Below are positions 1 through 13,600 of a stretch of DNA of 64,000 bases, piece after piece. Position numbers and translations under genes: made by a program. The stretch's first letter is position 1, and every line of letters starts with the position of its first letter. Under the pieces are notes generated by a model, which saw nothing but the letters and a program-made list of their open reading frames with translations, made no database searches and had not been told where the DNA came from. Source of the stretch: Apostichopus japonicus (Eukaryota; Echinodermata; Holothuroidea; Aspidochirotida; Stichopodidae). Location: the NCBI RefSeq assembly GCF_037975245.1, contig NC_092561.1, positions 2,902,501-2,966,500 on the forward strand, written 5' to 3'.

Positions 1-3000
1 CAAGGAGCCACAGTGAATACTTCCAAGCATGACATCAACTTCCAAGTTTTATTGTTGCGACATGCAGCACTGAATCAGACGGGGATTGTTGGGTATGGGG
101 GATATGGTTTGAGGGGGAGGGGGGTCAGGCATAAGCATAGGCCCTATAGAGAGGGTGTTATTTTGGTACTGCCTTTTATCTATGTATTAAATTGAAGCTT
201 GATTGTTGAAATTAACTGACAAACATTTTTTCAGAACATTTCATCGGATGCATCAGCCTTAATGCAGGGGATGATTTAGTGTTCAGATTTTCGTAGCAGA
301 TTTGTGAATATTGTTGTTCAGAACTACTCCAAAATTTGTGTTTCTGTGTACAAGAAAACAATAACAAACTGGTATGCATCTATGCATGCACATTGCATCC
401 AGCATTTTCAGATAAAACATTCCCCATGATATCATTGCTCCTACCATACGATTTCCTGTACAATATCCTATGCAATATCCTGGTAGTAGATATGGATTCG
501 CCCTGAATTTCAAATATACTCATCAGTCATCAAGCATGTCTGTATGTATGAGCCATATTTGCATATACTGTATGACTGCCACTGGTAATTTACAATTCAT
601 TAACACATGGTGCCTGATCGATTACCACCTTGTCCTTGTTTTCTGAACCTATAGTATCATGCAGGAAATATATCAGCTGATTTACCGGAATGAAATTCCA
701 TTTTACGAACAGATGTATTGACCTTAGTTGTGTGGTGAGCCTTTCAGCGTTGCATATTGTCGGTACAAATTATTGAAAATTCTGCACAAAAGGTGTGTCG
801 CTTTGCCATTACCTTAAGGATCGATATAAAGGAAACAAGAGTGAAACGTGCCAAAAACACTAGTATCAACTTGGCAAGACAATTTTAGTATTGGCTACTG
901 TACAGTTTATTGTACCTATTGTAAGTTGATGGAAATGATTTTAGAGGGGAATACCTCAGTACCTTGAAGTGCCTATTTCTTGGAGAACCCTTGTTTTTAT
1001 AACACTTGTGTCATAGGCTGTGTTTACATTAGGGATCCAAAGTCCATGCATGCTCGGTCAATCGAACAGGATGCCTTTGATTTCCAAGCTCTTGGCGATT
1101 ATATTAGACACTGCTCAATATCAGACCCTGTTCTCGGGATCACCAATTGTCTTTCCTAGAAATAAGGGCACAAAACCAGAAGTGGCTCTATATACCTACC
1201 ATTCATTGCGTCAAGTTACACACGTAACAAACCTTAGATCATATTGTACCTGATCCGGGTCTACATTACAAATCGATGTCTATGGTTATTGTGTGTTATG
1301 TGATAGTTTATTGTCTACTTTTGTCTTATAATGGTTTGTCAAATGAGTTGACAAAGTTTCAATAGAGTGCTATTATAGTTGGATACACCCAATGGTTGAT
1401 GTCAGTTATGGTTGATGTCAGTTAGTGCTATTCTATTAATGGTGATTCCCGCCGGTTTTGAATTTCCTGGGATCTTAGGGGAAATGGCTGTCAAGACCTG
1501 TGTCAAAGTTGTGAAAAGCCATTCCGGGAAATAAAGTGCTAGTCAAGAGATTCATAAATTGAAAATATGTCATTAAAGTCGGACTGGATATTAAATTGGT
1601 TAATAGAAGATTCATTGCTTTTTCTCTATATCATGAGTTTAATTGGGGTGGATGAGGGGGGGGGGGTGGGTGGCAGGAGTGGGTTGCAGATGGGAGTGAT
1701 AGAGCAAGATAGAGGGTATCTCACCATTTGCATGCTGCAAAGTGTTCAAACATGGCAACAACCTACAGTATGGTAAATTTGCTTTGCTCGTTACTTTCCT
1801 GTCTCTTCACAATATCTGCACACTCGCTCTACCATGTCTAGAGTAATCTGGTAACCTTTGACACCGACCTTCCGTGGTGACCGGTTAACTCCACTCCCTT
1901 TACCTCCTCATTCTTCCACCCAAAGCGTCTAGTTGTACCCCATAGAGCTTTCAAGATCACTGTGTATGTTGACCGCCAGTAACCATCCTCCTGTATTTTG
2001 CGTACTTTGCGTATTTTGTGGTTTCAGAAGTCCAGTGGGAGGGAACCCAAAGTCCAACAGTACACACACAAAGCCTCTTAACCCTATCTCTTTTTGACCA
2101 CTTGAATACAATTTCATATAAGTTTCTTGGATAAAAGTCCTTGGTGTATATACTGTTTAACTGCATGAAAGCTATACCATAGTGAGTTTGTCTCTTGAAA
2201 TAATGTTCAGTTTTATCAACTGCACAACTGTATCAGCTTTTTCAGTATTCCCTCTTTTACAGTTTCTAACTTTAAGAAAAGAACGTAACCAAAAAAAAGG
2301 GAAAAAAAGAGGTAAAACAAATCAGAATTACTTGGAAGATGTGGCAGTTATATAACTTAGACAACAGGTTTGCATTTTTCTTTAATTTTCTTTACTTGAT
2401 TCATAATCATTCATACAAACATGTACATCTGGTACATGTATTGCCAAAAAAATGAACAGTCTTGCTGACTTCTAAAGGTGTAAGCCTAGTAGAAATATAT
2501 AACAAACTCATCAGACCAAAAAAAGGGCTCATTGTTTAAAATGTAGTAAGGCATCCCAGTTGTATGTGTTTACAGAGTGTTTTGCATTGCAAAAGTCACA
2601 ACCATTGCTAAGAAAGTTTACATGGTTTTTTAAGAGTTCAAAGTTTGTAACCAAAGAACAGCGGAAAGGCGAGGGTTACGTTATGTGTATCAAAATAGCG
2701 CATGGCTTGATTACCGAATGCCCTTTCAAATGCACACTGAACACGAGTACAGTTGTATTGAAGACCATTATAGTGTTTTGTTGTTTCTTACTACTCATAG
2801 TTCTCATGCCGGTTAATGTCCAGCACATATATATTTCAGCCGTTATATTGCCATGTGCAGCTCCTTTCATTGTACAGAGCTAGAAACACTGCAGGTAATG
2901 GGTTTGAGAAACTTTCATATTATAGTGGGTTGTACATCCATTACCTAACAACAGGTGGAATACATTACAGTTTACACATGTATGCACCGTACTCTTTCAA

Positions 3001-3109
3001 GAAATCCAATGAAATATATTTGTGCTGGTTTGCAAATGCACCGTAGTATATAAACTGTTAGTATCAATTGCATTCAGTCAGCTGGGATTTGTTTTTATTC
3101 CAGTCGAAT
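1..3109. other. No recognisable gene
   Basis: Only short reading frames of no recognisable family, and G-rich or A-rich simple stretches (for example the G run near 1660). Confidence 0.5.
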
Positions 3110-3545
3110 GAGCTGACCTAGGTCAATAAGGGGATGGGCATTTTGGGGGTCCACTGGCAGGGGTACCCCACTAATAAAAATTACTGGAAATGCCCATCCC
3201 TTACATATAGAGTCCTGCCAATCATTTTCCAGTAGTTTTTAACTGGTTACCCATGAGCTGACCTCAGGTCAATGAGGGGGAGGGGCATTTTGGGGGTCCA
3301 CTGGCAGGGTTACCCCACTAATAGAAATTACTGGAAATGCCTATTTTTAAAAATATAGAGTTCTGCCTATCAGTTTCCACTAGTTTTCAACCTGTTACCT
3401 CATGAGCTGACATAAGTCAATGAGGGTAGGGGCATTTTGGTGGTCCACTGGCAGGGATACCTACCAATAAAAATTACTGGTTTGCTCATCCCTTGTATCT
3501 GAAGTCCTAACAGTAGGTTTCAAGTGGTTACCTCATGAGCTGACC
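3110..3545 (+). repeat. Minisatellite, about 145-bp unit, three copies plus a partial
   Basis: Units begin GAGCTGACCT (or a variant) at 3110, 3255, 3404 and 3537. Each contains GGGCATTTTGGGGGTCCACT-like sequence and ends in TGGTTACC(T)CAT. Confidence 0.9.
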
Positions 3546-4498
3546 TAGTCCATCCGTGAGGGGTCAAGTATTGATGACTGGCGAAGCTAACCAAACAAAA
3601 AATAATCACTGGCGATGGCCATTTGTTGCTCTTGGGGCCATACCTGACACATTGTACTTACTTTGATGGGGTTACCAATGAAAGCTGATCTAGTTTTGCT
3701 TTTAGGTGAATTTAAAATTGCCCTCCCAGCCACACCCACCACAGCAGGGTTGCCAGTCGTCTGTTTTCATATACAGGAATGCACTGTGAACATTGTGATG
3801 CACAAGGCAGTTGGTTACCTTTCCAGCTAACCAAACCCTCTGGGCTCCCAGTCTAAATCCCCCTGGGTATAAATATTGCTACAGTAAAACATAACCTAAC
3901 AGTAGGCCTCACTGCAGAACAATATCATCTTTGTTTATGGTGTAACTGGAGTAGGTAATTGCCATCTATGTAGGCCTATGTGTATTTGGCTAAAAGTATT
4001 CCTATACTATAGCTCCAAGTGTTTTACTAGACAAGCCCAGTTTGCATTGAGATAATTGCACGTCATTGACATATCAGTTTTTAAGCCTTCTTATTACACC
4101 GAAATCTTTTTGCAAGTAATTATCCAAAATTAGCATTGACGTAATCATGATGAACACCCTTGCTAGCTTGGTAATTTTGGAACTATTTAAAGGTCAACTA
4201 TGGAGACTTTTCGATGAACATAAAATCCCACCATTTTTCATGTATGTAATCCCTAACTCACTCCAATTACATTGCTGTATTTAACTTTGCCAATTTCGGA
4301 CGTTGAAAACGTGAAAAATGGGGAGAAAAGTCAGCTTTTTAGGAAACCTATTTCAGACAGTCCTGAAAAATTCCTAAGTCATCAGGTGACCATGTGACGT
4401 CATCTTTGGTATACGCAATCACAACAATACTCTTAGTGTGTAAAGTTGTATACTTGAGCTTCCAAAAACATCAACGATATGTCTCCTTTTTGCACGAA

Positions 4499-4657
4499 AT
4501 GCCTCAATTCTGTGTTTTTGGAGGTTGCAGTTATACCTCAGCCAACAAAAGCATCACCTTTTAGCTTTCTGAGTAGAAGAACTGACGTAAAACGCCGTAG
4601 ACTTTGGATCAAGTTTGTGAGATCCACGTGGAAAGATTTTTCAGCACTCGGATGCTG
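4499..4657 (+). pseudogene. Decayed THAP zinc-finger domain fragment
   Basis: From ATG 4499 the frame reads MPQFCVFGGCSYTSANKSIT then hits a stop. A shifted frame continues FLSRRTDVKRRRLWIKFV and RSTWKDFSALGC. The Cys pair at the start, the FxxF-type step and the LWI helix fit the N-terminal half of a THAP domain. The later Cys-His pair and the rest of the protein are absent. It may derive from a P-element-like transposase or a host THAP gene. Confidence 0.5.
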
Positions 4658-4739
4658 AATTAGGAAGTTCTTGCTTACGTTATGCGTGTATGTATGTACA
4701 TGAACATACACGTGCACGCAGTGGATCGTGATTCGCATA

Positions 4740-7280
4740 CAGGTACTGTATGAACTGGCGACTGTCTTGAGACAACTTTGTTAAAAAATATGTTAAAATG
4801 TTTTTTTCTTTGCTTTTGCGCGGACTTGTTTGTCTTAATTTACATCCATAAGTTCGTAAAACAATACTGCGACCATGGACTGATCCAAAACTGAAAAGCC
4901 AATAAATCGAATAAGTTTAGTTTTGACAAGGGTGAAGCTTCGAAGTGATGTTGGAACTTGCTGTACAGAGTACTGCGATGGCAATGTACGCAGATAAGTA
5001 CGTATCAGTCGTTTGCTTGCTTCAAACTGCTTAAAAACATTGGACAGCTTGACCGTTTCTGGTTGACTGTTTTACTTGAGATGCTTTAAAACTTTAAACT
5101 CATAGACTTTTAATTTTGAGCATAGACATTGATTTGATTTTCAAAATTATGACCCTTTGAAACAGTTTATTTTGACCCTTTGGCAGGGTTTTCAGATAAA
5201 ATAATACGAAAGATATATGCCTAAAATTTAGTCATTCATGTTAGTAGTACCACTGCAACTGTGGATTATAGTTATTGAACACAGAAATTGTCTAACGTTA
5301 TATTAAATGGTGATTTTTTGTATCTCTTTCAAACTGTTTCGGTTTGATTTAACTTCTTTAAATTTACAGCAACAGAGTTGTGCGATACATAACCACAGAC
5401 CCTCTACACCCGTGGCATAACACACCGACGAATAAATTAGCTAGATACTCAAACGCGTACCATTGTACATTCTGCTGCTAGACTGTTTTCTCTTTTTAGT
5501 GTACTAGGCAAAGTGGCCTTGTGAAATGTGGTATGTGATGAGCGATTCAGTGCAGCAGCTGCTAGTTGATATTGTAATGAAGCTTATGTATACGGACCTC
5601 AGCCAATGGGAGAGAGGTATACTAATCTTGGCCTTTACTGCGCAGGGAAAAAAAATCGCCACCCGGAGTATCTCATGCCCATGAGTCCACATGCATGACC
5701 CTGCCTCTGTGTATGCCGCAAATATCTCATTCTGCGAAACTGAACCGACAGCTGTGGCGGACATAGCTAATGTGAAATTGACCCTTTCAAGTCTCCTCGT
5801 AAACACGCCCTGGACGTCCTTACATGTATGTAACATTATATCACGCAATTGATAGTATACTATTTACTGTTTGAGATGACTGTATGTAGACCTTGTATAG
5901 ACCGTGCCTATAGAGTACTATTGTTAGTACATGTAGTGAGTTACAACTCTCGCCGGGGTTGGCTCACAGCAGGGAGTTGTTCCATAACAACTCCCTGCTC
6001 ACAGCATGTGTAAATAGTCATGTTAGGATTTCATCGCATTTATCCATTTCATTTGTTGTGTTCCAGTATCGTGAGTTAGTGATACAAGTGTCATATTGTC
6101 AAGTGTTATGTTTGTTCCGGCATCTGCATGGTCCAAGGAGTGGAATAAAACCACTACTATATAGCGATCGGACGTTTTATTTCGTTAGTGACTGTCTTGT
6201 GATTGTGGAATGTTACTGGTCAAGGCCTGTTTCAACTAGACCTAACTCTATGGAATTACACAGAGTCACGGTAGTATTTCGCCCAGGATTGAACGAGAAA
6301 CGTGGATTTGGATATTCACTGCTAAATTTGGTTTATTGACAGGATACTTTTTTCTGACGTCACAGGGTGACCAGAGGCTCCTTTGGGTCAATCTCTGTTT
6401 TCAGACATTCTAGAGGTACATATCACGTGACTACCAAAAATGTCCATTTTCGTGGTCGTTTTTTGATGGGTTATAGTAGATTTTCGAAGATTTTTTTTAC
6501 ACATGTTGATTATGGGTATGTGAACTCCCAAATTAATGGAAAATCCCCCAAAAAATGTTGTCTCAATAGTTGGTATTTATGTATTCGCCCGCCTTGTCAG
6601 GTGACTGCGCGTGATGTATCTTCACATGTCAATCATCAAGTACTGTGGTGTCCAATATTAGATCAAATGTCTCGCTGGATAGCCTACAAGTTGGCCTTTC
6701 ATGGTACCATCAAATTTATGTTTCATGACCATGCACATTTTCTATCAGAGCCCCTCTCTCTCTCTGAAGTTCGAAATGGTCTTATTGACCCAAGATTTGC
6801 ACCACATGTAACTTCCACTCATACTCTGCAACATCATAGTCACAAAAAAAATATCCTTGTTGATACTGTAAAATATCACACAAGATGATCTCCTGTTTTT
6901 TTGTTTGTTTTTTTTTGGGGGGGGGGCACTTTTCCTGAAGGTGAACACTTGTGCATGGCGGATTGATTAAGACTGCTTTTAATGACCTTCATATCAGGCC
7001 TATGTTATTTTTCTGCTGTACTGTGTGTAATGTTCTTCTGTAAGATAATAGGAGAAAATTAAATTGAATTGATGATCTTTTGATGAGAGTTAACATTTCC
7101 GGCGGATGTACACTACCCTAACTGTGATATGACGCCTAAAGGAAAGCCGTAAGTTCCATAGCCTTGAACATTTTGTATAGTCCATGGTGCCAATTTGATC
7201 CAAAACAGGATCTGCAACTATATGGATTGCCCACTTGTTTATAACTATGTTACACGACTTTTCAATATTTTCGTCATTGC
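4740..7280. other. No supported gene; A+T-rich flank upstream of the CARD exon
   Basis: Open frames of 114 (minus, 5504-5848), 126 and 173 residues (plus, 5959-6888) occur but show no family pattern. A perfect 14-bp hairpin lies at 5968-5999. The promoter and any 5' UTR exon of the CARD-AIG1-Hint gene should lie here but could not be placed. Confidence 0.4.
5968..5999. repeat. Perfect 14-bp inverted repeat with 4-nt loop
   Basis: AGCAGGGAGTTGTT, loop CCAT, then the exact reverse complement. Outside it the short word CTCACAGC occurs on both sides as a direct repeat. Confidence 0.9.
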
Positions 7281-7309
7281 CAGGTACCATTTCTGAATTA
7301 ACTCCAAAG

Positions 7310-7630
7310 ATGGCAGGTATGACTAAGGAACACAGGGACGCATTAGATAAGACTTTGGTGTGTTTGACGAATTACTTGGGGGTCGATGAGTCTTTAGTTT
7401 ACCTACAAAGCGAAGGAATTCTTACGGAAAACGACGTGGAAGAAATTGAAAAACCAACTACTACGAGAGAAAAGAAAGTTACAGAACTTGTAAAACGCAT
7501 CAAACGGAAAGGGGATAACTCGTACTTGACGCTCAAGAAATTCTTGGAAGAAACTCCAGGATCTGAACATATCGCTAAAGAACTGGACAAAAATTTGAAG
7601 GAAGTCGAAGAAACACTGGCAAATGTGACG
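7310..7630 (+). other. Exon 1: CARD domain
   Basis: 107 codons from ATG 7310 (context AAAGATGGC) to a donor gtaaat at 7631. The peptide has the CARD pattern: an EHRDAL first helix, YLQSEGILTENDVEEI at helices 2-3, a charged helix TELVKRIKRKG, then a last helix around LKKFLEETPGSEHIAKEL. Upstream, ...cattgccag at 7274-7282 could be an acceptor for a 5' UTR exon boundary. If the donor is not used, the frame runs 13 codons on to a stop at 7669 and would give a small CARD-only protein, which is a possible alternative product. Confidence 0.8.
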
Positions 7631-10600
7631 GTAAATATTTTAAATGAGATCATTGTTAACCAAAACTGAAAGTCAATTATTCTGCAATGACATGAAAGGC
7701 ACTGTAGCCTACTGATACAACAACTTTTGAGAGATACTTTAAACACATGTGCAGCGGAGAAGAGGGAGGCTCAGGGGCGCGTGGCCCCTTTTCTGTTATT
7801 GACTGGAAAGTTCGCCCTTTTTTGTATAATCTAGTGGTGCTGATGTACCTTTCTGGTTTCGATGATAATCGTAACCTTTTGCATTCATGACGACGTGTGC
7901 GTTTGTGTGTGCGTTCGTGACGTTCAGCTTGTAAACACAATATTTGAAGAAGGGAAGGTCGGACCAATTTCATATTTGATGTGTAGAAGTAATACAAGCT
8001 ATTGTTTTTGTGGAGGTAAAGGGTCATTTGGGATTACAAGGGGTCAAATTGTGTAAACCTTGTAAACACGATATATATCAAGAAGAGAAGCTTGGGCAGA
8101 ACTCGTATTTGATGTGTAGTAGTAACACATTCAGTACAAGAAGCCTATTGTTTTAAGTGGAGTTCAAAGGTCATTTGTGGTCATCAGATGTCAAATTGTG
8201 AAAACCTTGTAAACATGATGTCTCAATATTAGAAGCTTGGGCAAATCTCAAACTTTGTAGGAAGGTGTATAACAATGAGTACAAGAAGCCTATTTTGTTG
8301 TGGAGGTCAAGGTCATTTGGGGTCACCAGGGGTCAAATTGTGATAACCTTGTAAACACGATATTTCAAGAAGGTAAGCTTGGGCAGATCTCATATTTAAT
8401 ATGTATATGAACTACATTGAGGTCAAAGGTCATTTGAATTCAACAACCGCCAAACATGTACTTGACTCCCCTCTTACTTGTCTCTCAACACTAACGCACC
8501 TTCTTAAACATACAGTAATATCCGAAGGGAAGCTTGGACAGATCGCATATTTAGTATGTAATTGTATCACATTGAGTACAAGAAGACTAATGTTGTGGGC
8601 GGATGCAATATTCATTTGAGTTCACCAGGGGTCAAATTGTGAAAACCATGTTTTACACAATATTTCAACAAGAACAAATGTCATATTTAGTATGTTGATG
8701 TATTACATTTAGTACAAGAATCCGGTTATTGAGGTCAATGGTCATTTCAGGACAGCCTGTGTCATTGTGAATTTATTGTTTGTCACATCACACTGCTTTT
8801 CACTGTATTACTAAGGTCAGGTATGTTGTACACCTACACTATACATTACGTCATAAACCTGCTCATGTCACATCATCAAAACCAATGCATTTTTGCATTC
8901 TGTTTTTTTATGAAACGTAAATTGTTGTTTTCAAACTTAAAATCCCTATGTTGACGTCTTTTAGTTATCGTGTATAACGTCACGCCAGTATTTGAAGAAA
9001 CATTCAAACACTAGAACACAATTAATGCAAATAGTTCATCTTGTCAGTTTTGACGTAATTTGATTTCCTCCTGCCCTGTCTTTGGCAGATCCCCTAACCC
9101 TCGATGTTTCTATCCCTAGCTCCGGACTTATTCTTACCTCTTCCAGTGATTGTAGTACCGTTAGCAATACTACTAGTTTTACTTCCCACTTTCAGAAACC
9201 GTTTACCATAAATCTATCACAATCTCCCGCTTGTCTTTATATCTAAATTGATGCAGGTCAGTTCGTTCAAAAGTTGTTGAAAATGTTGCAATGTTGGACT
9301 GAGTATAGATAATATGATAAGATACCAGAAAAAGAGAAAACGGAAAACTTATGACACGCGCACTGGCAAGTATGATGAATAGGTTTAGCGCACGGAAGGA
9401 ATGTTTGGGATGCGACTACAAGTCCTATGCAAAGTTGCAAATATTTCAGCGTAAACACAAACCAAAAACCACTGCTGGATTTATGACAGAAAATGAGCAA
9501 GTAATGGACCCATCAAATATAAATATTCAAGCACAACAAATGCTCGTTAGCTTCTGACGAAGGTTGCATCCACAATAGAGCATAAAATATCAAATAAAGT
9601 ACCAGCTTAAGGCACGAAAATTTGGTAGTGAAAGGTTTTCACGGTTGGTTAAATAGTAACATGTAAATTCGTACATATTGGCAAGACATAAAGAACACCA
9701 ATGTAGGTCAAATGATGGAACTGATAACACAGCTTTACATTAATAGACTCTTACCGAAGCATACATAAATGAGACCTTCCCTAGAACGGATGTAAAACAT
9801 ATTGTCTTTAATGTCGAAGCAGTGGCAGACTATAGCACATTTGCATCTACGCACCCTTCATTTATACAAAGTATATTATACGGGAGAGAGTACACTTTCC
9901 ATTAAACCCTTCTCAGGCTGGGCGACAATCATATTAAATTCGCCGTTGCTTTAACCAATGGTTCCGCCCCTAAGGTGCAACCTTTACCGTGACATGAAAA
10001 GTTTTCAATACATAGGTTAACTAAACATTAACTCTCTGAATTTAAAATGGGGACACAAGTTTCGCTTTTCCCCCTCACCACGAAAGCTGATTACGCGCTA
10101 TAAAGAACAACTATTGTTATGGGAAGGCGTTACCTATTGAATAAAGTTATAAAAAGATTATATTAATGACAGTTATTGTACTGGAAAAAATCTTGAAAGA
10201 ACCTGAAATAAAGCAGTTGTCTTATTTACATCACATATAACTAGATTAATAAACCTAACGTCGTCCATTCAATTGTACTTGTGGTTTCCTTTAGAATTCG
10301 ACCTATGATGAAAGCATGAGAGATTCATTAGAGAAAGTAAGAAGTTATATCTATCATAATTTATTCAATGTTTCTTTATTGCAGCAAGAAAGAGAGAAAG
10401 CAAGAGAAACAGGAAAATGGAAAAAACTTGAAGAGAAATTCCACCTTCCAAGTTTTCCCTGTGAGCATGACAGAATCCATCAATATCAAGGTATCTCTAG
10501 AGATATCAATGTACTTTTGATCGGCCAATGTGGAGCTGGAAAGAGCGCCACTGGCAACACTCTCCTCGGAAAAGACATCTTTGAAGAAAGTGACACCGAT

Positions 10601-13600
10601 GCACCGGAAACAAAGTCAGTAAAGTTTGAGACTATCCAGGAGGGTACATTTAATATAACGGTAGTCGACACACCCGGGATTCAAAATGAGGAATTATTAC
10701 TTAATGTTGTAGAAAAGATGATTGATTTTGAAGGAGGCATCCATCTTTTTCTCTTGATTTGCGAAGAGAAGGCAGATCAAGAAATCATTAAGGTGATTTC
10801 GGTTAGTATTGAAGTCTTTATGCATAAACTTTTTTAATCTTTTGCCTGTGACCTAGCTTTATGTCGCTTATAATTCCCATGCTAAAAAAAATCAATGTCT
10901 AAAAAATGACAAAAGGATGATAATTGATGAATCGTATATGTCGTCAACCCGATAATTGTACAATTCTTTTGCCTTTTGCAGAGCAGTATAGAGTGTATAA
11001 CGGTCATCATAAGATCACGAACGTTTGTGTTTTCAGTTGACACATTGGTTATTGATAAGGTTGTTGTTCCTGACATTGTTTGCCAGGGCAGAATATTAAC
11101 TTGTGATTACTGTAGTACAGTAAAAAGCTACGTCAGAGTGATTTTATTCTACCAATCCTGAATGGGAAATATGTCTCGTGATACCACGTGACCGTTAAAA
11201 TGTTCGATGAGAGAAAGATGTAATGTCTTTGATAATTCTGCAAACCAAAAACTACGTCAATGTTTATGTATCATATTTTACACAATGTTTTTGTACTTGT
11301 GAAAATCTAGAAATCTTCGGACATATCCCTTATTATATTTGTTTGTCCATCAAACAGTTTCCAGTATCCCATAACCCATTCTCCTAAATAAAAGCTTCAT
11401 GGATGCTGACACCGCAACATAACCAATCGAATCAACCGTTGTTACTTTCTAATACCGTTGAGGTTTGAATTGTTACTTTAAGTTGAAAATAAAACTGATC
11501 ATTTCAAACGTCAAAATTATGAGATAACACATCATACCTTAGCGGTAAAATATGAAATTTGTGACTAAAATATACTTAGAATATGGAATATTTGACATAA
11601 AGTTGATGATTTAAATGAGCGTTAAAATTTCGTGGTGGGATGTAGACAGTAAGAATGTTAAGATAAATCACAACACTAAATCATTAATTTCCGACACTGC
11701 GATATAGCTTGTCGAAGTACCGATTTATAACTTCAACAATCTGAAATAAAACGTCAAAATATTGAATAAAATATCATAAAAAGTCATACAAAAGTGTAAG
11801 GTGGAGTGCACTTCGAATAAAAATATTGTGAAAACGTTAAAATTCCGATATGAAACGTCACAAGTCCTAGATGAAACGATTAGCGGAGCATTTACAACAA
11901 CAACAAAAAACAACTTCTGTCATACGGCCCTAACTGCTGAGCTTATCACCTTCTTGAAAGCTTGTGCTGGGTCACTTCTATTTCTGATTGATGCGTGTGT
12001 TTATAACTAGATACTGGAAATACAATACAGCACTATACAATGCAAGGGCGTAGGAACCGGGGGGGCTGGGGGGCGCCAGCCCCCCCAGTGAAAAATGTGG
12101 AGGGGCGGAAGTATCATTCCGCCCCCCCACTTCGCAAGTCAAAAAACCCCTTTTTCATTTCCAAATGAGAAAAAAATCTCATTTGGAGCACCAAATTGCA
12201 TCTAAGGCCAGGTGAAAATACAAAATTTAGTTTACAAAATGGAGTGGGTGTTGAAGTGTGCTATATTGCACCAAATTGCATCTGAGGCCACCTGCAAATG
12301 CAAAAAAATCCAAAAGGGGAGGGGACACCCCCTCCCCTTAGACCCCTCCCCCAGGCCGGCCATCAGTCTTCAGCCCCCCCACTCAAAAGTAACTTCCTAC
12401 GCCACTGATACAATGTGTACAACATGTCCAGTGTGGTAGACTGAGGACAATATGCCAAGAAGTAGCAAGTAGAAACGCTCAATATGCAAATGTTTTGCTT
12501 ATGAACCACTGGTGGATGTTGATCTGAGATCGCAGAAATTATATGATTAGACCTCATATTTAAAATCTTGAGTGCTGAAATTGCAGAAAGTACCCTCGTA
12601 CACATGTTTGTACATGTACGCAGAGAGTACCAATTCCTTTCCGACACACCGGGCGACTACCACTCTACTTCAGTCTGGGTGGATCATCGCCCCTGATATT
12701 AGAAGTGTACAACAATTGCTTGCCCGAGTTCCATGACAAACCTCAAAGATTGTTTTCATAACGGCGTCTATGGCACTCCGGAAAATAATTGTAAGGGCTT
12801 ACACTGCCTACCGTACACCTCTCGTTAGTGACGCATTTGGTTATATGCTGCGCAGTGTACTAAACCATTGACACCAACATGGTACCACATATACAAATAC
12901 ACTGACCAATACCTCATATCGCAGAATAAGAAAATCTGATAAATTAGATGAAGTTAATTCAGAGACTTTGTGTAAGCATTTTTAGAACTGCTTCGGACTA
13001 CACTGCTAAAAGTGAACCTCCATACTTTCTTGCTTAGTTTTAAATGGTCTAGTCACGACCTTCGGTCAAATATGGGAGAGCAGTGGCACAGGATCGACAA
13101 CAGAATTTTAGTTTGTATATACTACATTCGTCCAACTGCACGTTGGAAATCTTAACGATTATCTCACAATTTCTATTACATTCCATATCATTCTTTGATG
13201 TGATGTAATCACTTCTTTCCACCTCTCACACCACTTTTGGCACTGAATTGAATTAAGTGAATTGGTGAGAATGCACTGGTAGTAAAGGGTGGCACAATAA
13301 CATGTGAAGCACTCGGATATAAAGAATTTCAAGTCCTCACACTTGTCAATTCCTATTAAGAAAGAGCCCTTCAACGTATAAATCTTTTCTTTTCTTTAAA
13401 TTATCGATAGGGTATCTGAAAAAAAGTTGATGTTCATGCACACTTATAGACCATTCTTCTTCACAATGTTTTATTTTTAATCAGAGAATACTTGCCGAGA
13501 CTGCCTGTGACCAATGTGTTGTTATATTAACAAATGCACGTGCACGATTCGTTGGTAAAAAAAAGATGATACTGCGAGATTACATCGAACGAGAAAAGGA

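Noticed and set aside
5504-5848. 114-codon minus-strand open frame
   Set aside because: No domain pattern seen and no splice context.
6367-6888. 173-codon plus-strand open frame, with a 126-codon frame before it
   Set aside because: Low-complexity and His/Ser-rich content without recognisable motifs; no evidence of a start context or relatives. A decayed element is possible but not supported.
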